DNA from: Phoronis ovalis
Taxonomy: Eukaryota > Phoronida > Phoronidae
Assembly: GCA_028565635.1 (NCBI GenBank)
Contig: JAOXYB010027679.1
Coordinates: 1 to 15,464, forward strand
Reading direction: 5' to 3'
DNA length: 15,464 bases
Position numbers and translations under genes: made by a program. Numbering within the stretch: the stretch's first letter is position 1; each line of letters begins with the position of its first letter. Shown here one piece after another: positions 1 to 15,464 of the stretch. Under the pieces are notes generated by a model. The model saw nothing but the letters and a program-made list of their open reading frames with translations, was not told where the DNA came from and searched no databases.

Positions 1-294
1 CATTTGGGAACAGGTCGGTACTTGAGCTGAGTGCAGGAACTGATTTTTTTGTGCTCAAATATATAGTTGGAGCAGGTAGGTCGTAAATCGGTTTCAGGAC
101 TTGTCATTATTAGAGTACTTACCTAGGATGCAGTGATAGAATATCCCATTGGATACTATATTAATATTTATTTCTTTAACTAATATAACAACTTTTTGAG
201 CCAAGCTTGACAACATTGTGGCTTCATTTCACTTACTTTCAAGTGGTATACTCTAGCAACAACGTCTTAACAATGATGTTCTTATTACTTGTAG
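1..294 (+). other. Upstream flank or end of a 5' UTR intron
   Basis: No coding exon is recognisable here. The stretch is AT-rich and ends at 294 in a T-rich run followed by TTGTAG, which reads as a splice acceptor 16 bases before the start codon. I infer that the start codon lies in the second exon of the transcript and that a non-coding first exon and the promoter lie upstream of the window. No TATA box or CpG island is convincing. The alternative, that transcription starts inside this stretch, cannot be excluded from sequence alone. Confidence 0.4.
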
Positions 295-310
295 TACAAA
301 ATATACAAAC

Positions 311-11987
<11,677 letters not shown>

Positions 11988-12580
11988 GGACCTGAAAATT
12001 TATTGTGAGGCCAAGCTAGACTGTTTGTAGTTCACTTACAGTTTCCTAAGGTTATTGATAACCGTAAGTTATATAGGTTAAGTTCACCTATGAAATCAGC
12101 CCATACATAATGACCATAGCTTTTTTCATTATTGACATATAAAGAACATAGTGAAGGCTGATGTGGAAGATAGATATTACCTTAGTGTTTGAATTGGGCA
12201 AAAACTGAAAGTATGAGATTTAAATGTTAATGGTAATCTAAAGATTTTGTTGTGTGATGTATGTCAAGTTTTTGCTATCTTTAGAATACGGTTGTATATT
12301 TTTCCAATATATAATAATTTATGAATTCAAAATTTGGAAAACTTTTGTAAAAAGGTTCTGTAGAAATAAGGGATTTAAACAGGTGACTACATACGAGTAC
12401 CCAATATGTAAAGTGGTAATCGTGACATACATGTAAGTTATGTAAATAGCATATAATATTTATTATTTTGTATTGAATTGTTAAATGAGCTTTTGTGTAA
12501 CTGTATGAAGTTACCATGTTCAGAATTATGTTTGGCTTATGAGAGTTTGGTTTGAAATAAAGTGTGCATTGTTACTATAT
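11988..12580 (+). other. Kdm4 3' UTR
   Basis: About 590 bases of AT-rich sequence between the stop codon and the first canonical polyadenylation signal. It includes a small perfect inverted repeat GGTTAT-TG-ATAACC at 12050-12063. No coding frame with family similarity. The exact 3' end is inferred. Confidence 0.65.
12556..12561 (+). terminator. Polyadenylation signal AATAAA
   Basis: Canonical hexamer followed within 30 bases by GT- and T-containing sequence and then by the microsatellite. A second AATAAA at 12733-12738, beyond the microsatellite, is an alternative that would place the TA tract inside the transcript. Confidence 0.6.
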
Positions 12581-12586
12581 TACCTG

Positions 12587-12615
12587 TATATATATATATA
12601 CATATATATATACAC

Positions 12616-12662
<47 letters not shown>

Positions 12663-12682
12663 CATATATATATATACATATT
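12587..12682. repeat. TA-rich microsatellite with periodic CA interruptions
   Basis: About 96 bases of alternating (TA)n broken by single CA or ACACA steps at irregular spacing of about 10 to 16 bases. It is nearly self-complementary, so frames on both strands through it are meaningless runs of Tyr-Ile. It begins only about 25 bases after the polyadenylation signal. Confidence 0.97.
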
Positions 12683-14330
12683 TTGAGAGACCAATCTTCA
12701 AACTTTCGTACGATCCTGAAACTTACTTTCAAAATAAATTTGGTAATTTGAAATAAGGTGTAAAAAACGTGTTTTAAACACAAACAAATGAATATTTAAA
12801 AAATTGAAAATAAGTTTAAAACGAGATATAAAATTTCTTTTTTTGCTATTTGACCTCTTGACTTCAGTCAATAATTATGTGGTAATTAGTACACGAATCT
12901 GTTGTTATACTGGCAGATTTGAATCAGTTTTTAAAATACTCAACATCCTTGTTACTAGTTGCATGGAAATATTAATATAGTTCCAGTATCTACAGTTGTA
13001 CACAGAAGGCGTATGCTTTTTTGAACTACTACATCTATGTTTTAAACGAGGGTTCCATGGACTACATTTTAAAACGAATGGCAGTTAAAATCAAAGTTAA
13101 TCTGCACTCGGGCACATAATGGGGGTCTTCTCAATGTATGAATGTTGAATCTTTTCATGTAAATGCTTACACTACTTGTCCCACCTTTCTCAGCACCATG
13201 CCATGATAACAGTTGATGTTTCTTCCAATTGAGATTAGTTCCTCCAGTGACACAAAAATTTGGTGCTTTTTTAATTGCCTAATTAATTGACTAATTGCTG
13301 GTACCAATTAGAACAAAATTTAAAAATATATAAAAAATAATATGGCAATAAATATTCCTGGCAAGTTTGACAGCTCTGAAACCAGCGGAGCTTTGTCTTG
13401 ACAGTTCATAGTAACTGGACGAACGATCTCCTTTAGATCCATTTTTCAACAAAAACTAAAAAAGAAGTAAATAACAGATAATGCTACTGCTGCTCCAAAC
13501 TATTGGCACAGCACCAGTCAATGACAACATTATTCAACAACCTGCTTGGAGTGTCTTGGCTTGTTGACAATACATTAAATGCTGCAAAAATGCAATTTTT
13601 GGTAACTGGCTCTTTGTAAATGAACAGAACATTAAAATAGTGCTTGTTGGCAGGGACTACTGTTGTATGATTTTAAAAAAACATCTACTGTCAAATTTAA
13701 ATTGATTAAATTAAATAATAAATGGCAAATTAGGTGACTAGTTCCACCCAGAACAGCTTCGAGTTGAGATATGGGGAGTTGAATTAAAAAGAGATTAATA
13801 AAAGTATACGTTTTCGGAAAAGACACTAACCAGAAGCCTTTGACAATTTACTTTCCTTTTTGTCAAAAGAATATGTATTCAGAACATTTTGGCAAAGAAC
13901 TTGCTGTTTTGAAAACAGAAACTTCAAAAAATATGATTTCAACCCCCTGCAGATACAAACCAATAAATTAACTTATCAGGGATTTTGGACTTTGAAGTTT
14001 TGTTTTGTTCCTAAATGGCCTAAAAATATAGGTGTCAGAAAAACATGAAAAGTTGTGAAACAAAATTTTAAAAACATTTGGATGAGCCTATAAAGTTCCT
14101 GGTCAGTTTCAGCTTTGTACTTGCAGGAGGAATGTTGGAGCTAAGTTTTTCTGAAATTAGACTTTGAAAATGTGAATTTTTATCCAGAAAATTACTGATT
14201 ACATTATTATGTGTCTCCTACAAATGTTTCTTTCACTACATCGCGAAAATTTGACAGGAAGTTCATAATTTGAATGAGTCGTGCAGAACAGTACCTGCCA
14301 TCACAGTATAGCTGTTTGAAAAGTAGGAAG
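12683..14330. other. AT-rich intergenic region, no gene supported
   Basis: About 1.65 kb with only short frames on either strand, none with recognisable protein motifs or matching splice signals. No RNA gene, terminal repeat or target-site duplication is evident by eye. A cluster of small inverted repeats around AATTAG and CTAATT lies near 13270-13315 but is what AT-rich DNA often gives. Confidence 0.6.
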
Positions 14331-15464
14331 TTTTTGTCGGATCATCTTCGTATTTGGTACAGGGTAAGTACAGGTCAAAACACAGGTCGTAAATAATTTT
14401 GACCTCGATTACTTCCAACATGGCCGATTGGTGGCCATGTTTGTACCCGAGAGTGCACCTCGCGTTGCTCCCATTTCGGGAAAGACAAAGCGTTGACTTG
14501 ACGATTCGAAGGTGGATTCACGAAGGCCATGGGTTGGTGGGCGTATTAGGCCAGGTAACATTTCAAAATGACTGAGAAGAGGGCAAATGTCGACACGAAT
14601 CTTTGACAATTTTTGTTGCGCGTTGCACTTTCTTTGTTGCGCAATAACTGCTTCAGTTTTTATCCGATCATCTTTATATTCAGTACAGGTTAAATACAGG
14701 TCAAAATGCAGATCGTCTGTAATTTTGACATGGATCACATTCGAGATGGCCGACTGGTGGCCATGTTTATTCTCGAGATGTTAGCTCGCAATAATAGCTT
14801 TTGTTTTTGTCGGATCATCTTCATGTTGGTACAGGGTAAAAGTACTGCTCAAAGTACACGTAGGATATAAGTTTGACCCCGATTACTTCCAACATGGCCG
14901 ACTGGCAGCCATGTTTGTACCCGAGAGTGCATGTTACGTTGCGCCCATTTTTGGAAAGACGAAGCGATGACTGGATGATTCAAAGGTGGATTCACGTAGG
15001 CCATAGGTTGGTGGGCGTATTAGGCCAGGCCACATTTCAAAATGACTTTGAGAAGTAGGTCAAATGCCGATGCGAATGTTCGACATTTTTTGTGCGTAAT
15101 ACTTTCTTTGTCACGCAATAACTGCTTCAGTTTTTGTCCCATCAACTTTATGTTTGGTACAGGGTAAATACAGGTCAAAATGCAGATCATATATAATTTC
15201 CATGTGGATCACTTTCAAGATGGCCGACTGGTGGCCATGTTTTTTCCTGATAGTGCACGTTACATTGCACCCATTTAGGGAAAGACGAAGCGATGACTGG
15301 ACGATTCGAAGGTGGATCACAAAGCCCATAGGTTGTTGGGGTGTATTAGGCCAGGTGACATTTCAAAGTGACCTTGAGAAGTAGGTAAAATTCCGATACG
15401 AATCTTCGACATTTTTCATTTGCGTAACAATTTTCTTGTCTTGCAATGACTGCTTCAGTTTTTA
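14331..15464. repeat. ~327-bp tandem repeat, about four units, cut by the window end
   Basis: Units begin at a T5 run after CAG or AAG: 14331 (326 bp), 14657 (only 147 bp), 14804 (327 bp), 15131 (328 bp), and the next starts at 15459. Shared order in full units: TTTTTGTC-ATCA-CTT, GGTACAGGGTAA, TACAGGTCAAA, then a GATGGCC-type palindrome with GGCCATG, GAGAGTGCA or GATAGTGCA, CCCATTT, GGAAAGACGAAGCGATGACTG, GATTCGAAGGTGGAT, GGCGTATTAGGCCAGG, ACATTTCAAA-TGAC, GAGAAG, CGACATTTTT, CGCAATAACTGCTTCAG. The second unit lacks its 3' two thirds. GC content is higher than in the flanks. This looks like satellite-type or minisatellite DNA; whether it is a whole array or part of a mobile element cannot be told because the right edge is missing. 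Confidence 0.9.
14419..14439. repeat. Palindromic core of repeat unit 1
   Basis: CATGGCC, seven bases, GGCCATG: perfect 7-base arms. Equivalent cores lie at 14746-14764 and 15220-15238 (6-base arms ATGGCC and GGCCAT) and at 14893-14913 (arms CATGGC and GCCATG, with one substitution in the repeat). Confidence 0.85.

Noticed and set aside
12539-12783. Open frames on both strands through the TA/CA tract
   Set aside because: They encode only Tyr-Ile runs from the microsatellite.
13260-13330. AATTAG/CTAATT inverted repeats as a possible transposon end
   Set aside because: Arms are short and AT-only, with no matching partner end and no target-site duplication found.
12683-14330. tRNA, small RNA or second gene in the intergenic stretch
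   Set aside because: No cloverleaf, box motifs or protein-like frames could be recognised by eye. A tRNAscan or covariance search would settle it.
14409-15384. Several 60-110-codon frames on both strands in the ~327-bp repeat
   Set aside because: The same sequence is open in opposite strands in different units and is broken in others. Similar peptides between units come from the DNA repeat and not from protein selection.

Overview
The window is eukaryotic, almost certainly animal nuclear DNA. It is AT-rich, and one plus-strand gene is broken into many short exons by GT-AG introns. That gene, read exon by exon, is a complete KDM4/JMJD2-family histone lysine demethylase. I find 17 coding exons between 311 and 11987, and all phases join without a break into a predicted protein of 1773 residues. 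The domain order is JmjN, JmjC, a very long disordered insert, PHD, extended PHD (ePHD) and double (hybrid) Tudor. This is the architecture of vertebrate KDM4A/B/C, not of the short Drosophila Kdm4 proteins. Wording in the catalytic region (for example HPEDD after the FQPERYEMW motif) looks protostome, possibly arthropod, but I cannot name the species.

Layout. 1-294: upstream sequence ending in a splice-acceptor-like site, so a non-coding first exon probably lies outside the window. 311-4488: exons 1-7, the JmjN/JmjC catalytic core with every iron, 2-oxoglutarate and zinc ligand present. 4786-7748: one giant exon of 2963 bases encoding about 990 residues of low-complexity linker, with an AT-hook-like motif, a thrice-repeated short motif and a late basic cluster. 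8277-10726: exons 9-13, PHD and ePHD. 10908-11987: exons 14-17, double Tudor, short basic tail and stop. 11988 to about 12580: 3' UTR with a canonical AATAAA at 12556. 12587-12682: TA-rich microsatellite. 12683-14330: AT-rich intergenic DNA with no gene I can support. 14331-15464: about four units of a ~327-bp tandem repeat that runs off the window end.

The parts work together as one chromatin enzyme. The double Tudor is expected to read H3K4me3/H4K20me, the PHD modules should help place the protein on the histone tail, and the JmjN/JmjC pair removes methyl groups from H3K9/H3K36.

The most unusual signals are in intron 11 (9579-10199). The authentic donor of exon 11 is the first unit of a ~42-bp tandem array that repeats a donor-like sequence five times. 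In each unit the donor-like bases can pair with a downstream TTAC/TTGC-type element to form a hairpin. The same intron then carries an inverted, frameshifted copy of exon 9, which could form a long duplex with the real exon 9 in the pre-mRNA. I see no operon, CRISPR array, tRNA, rRNA or intact transposable element.
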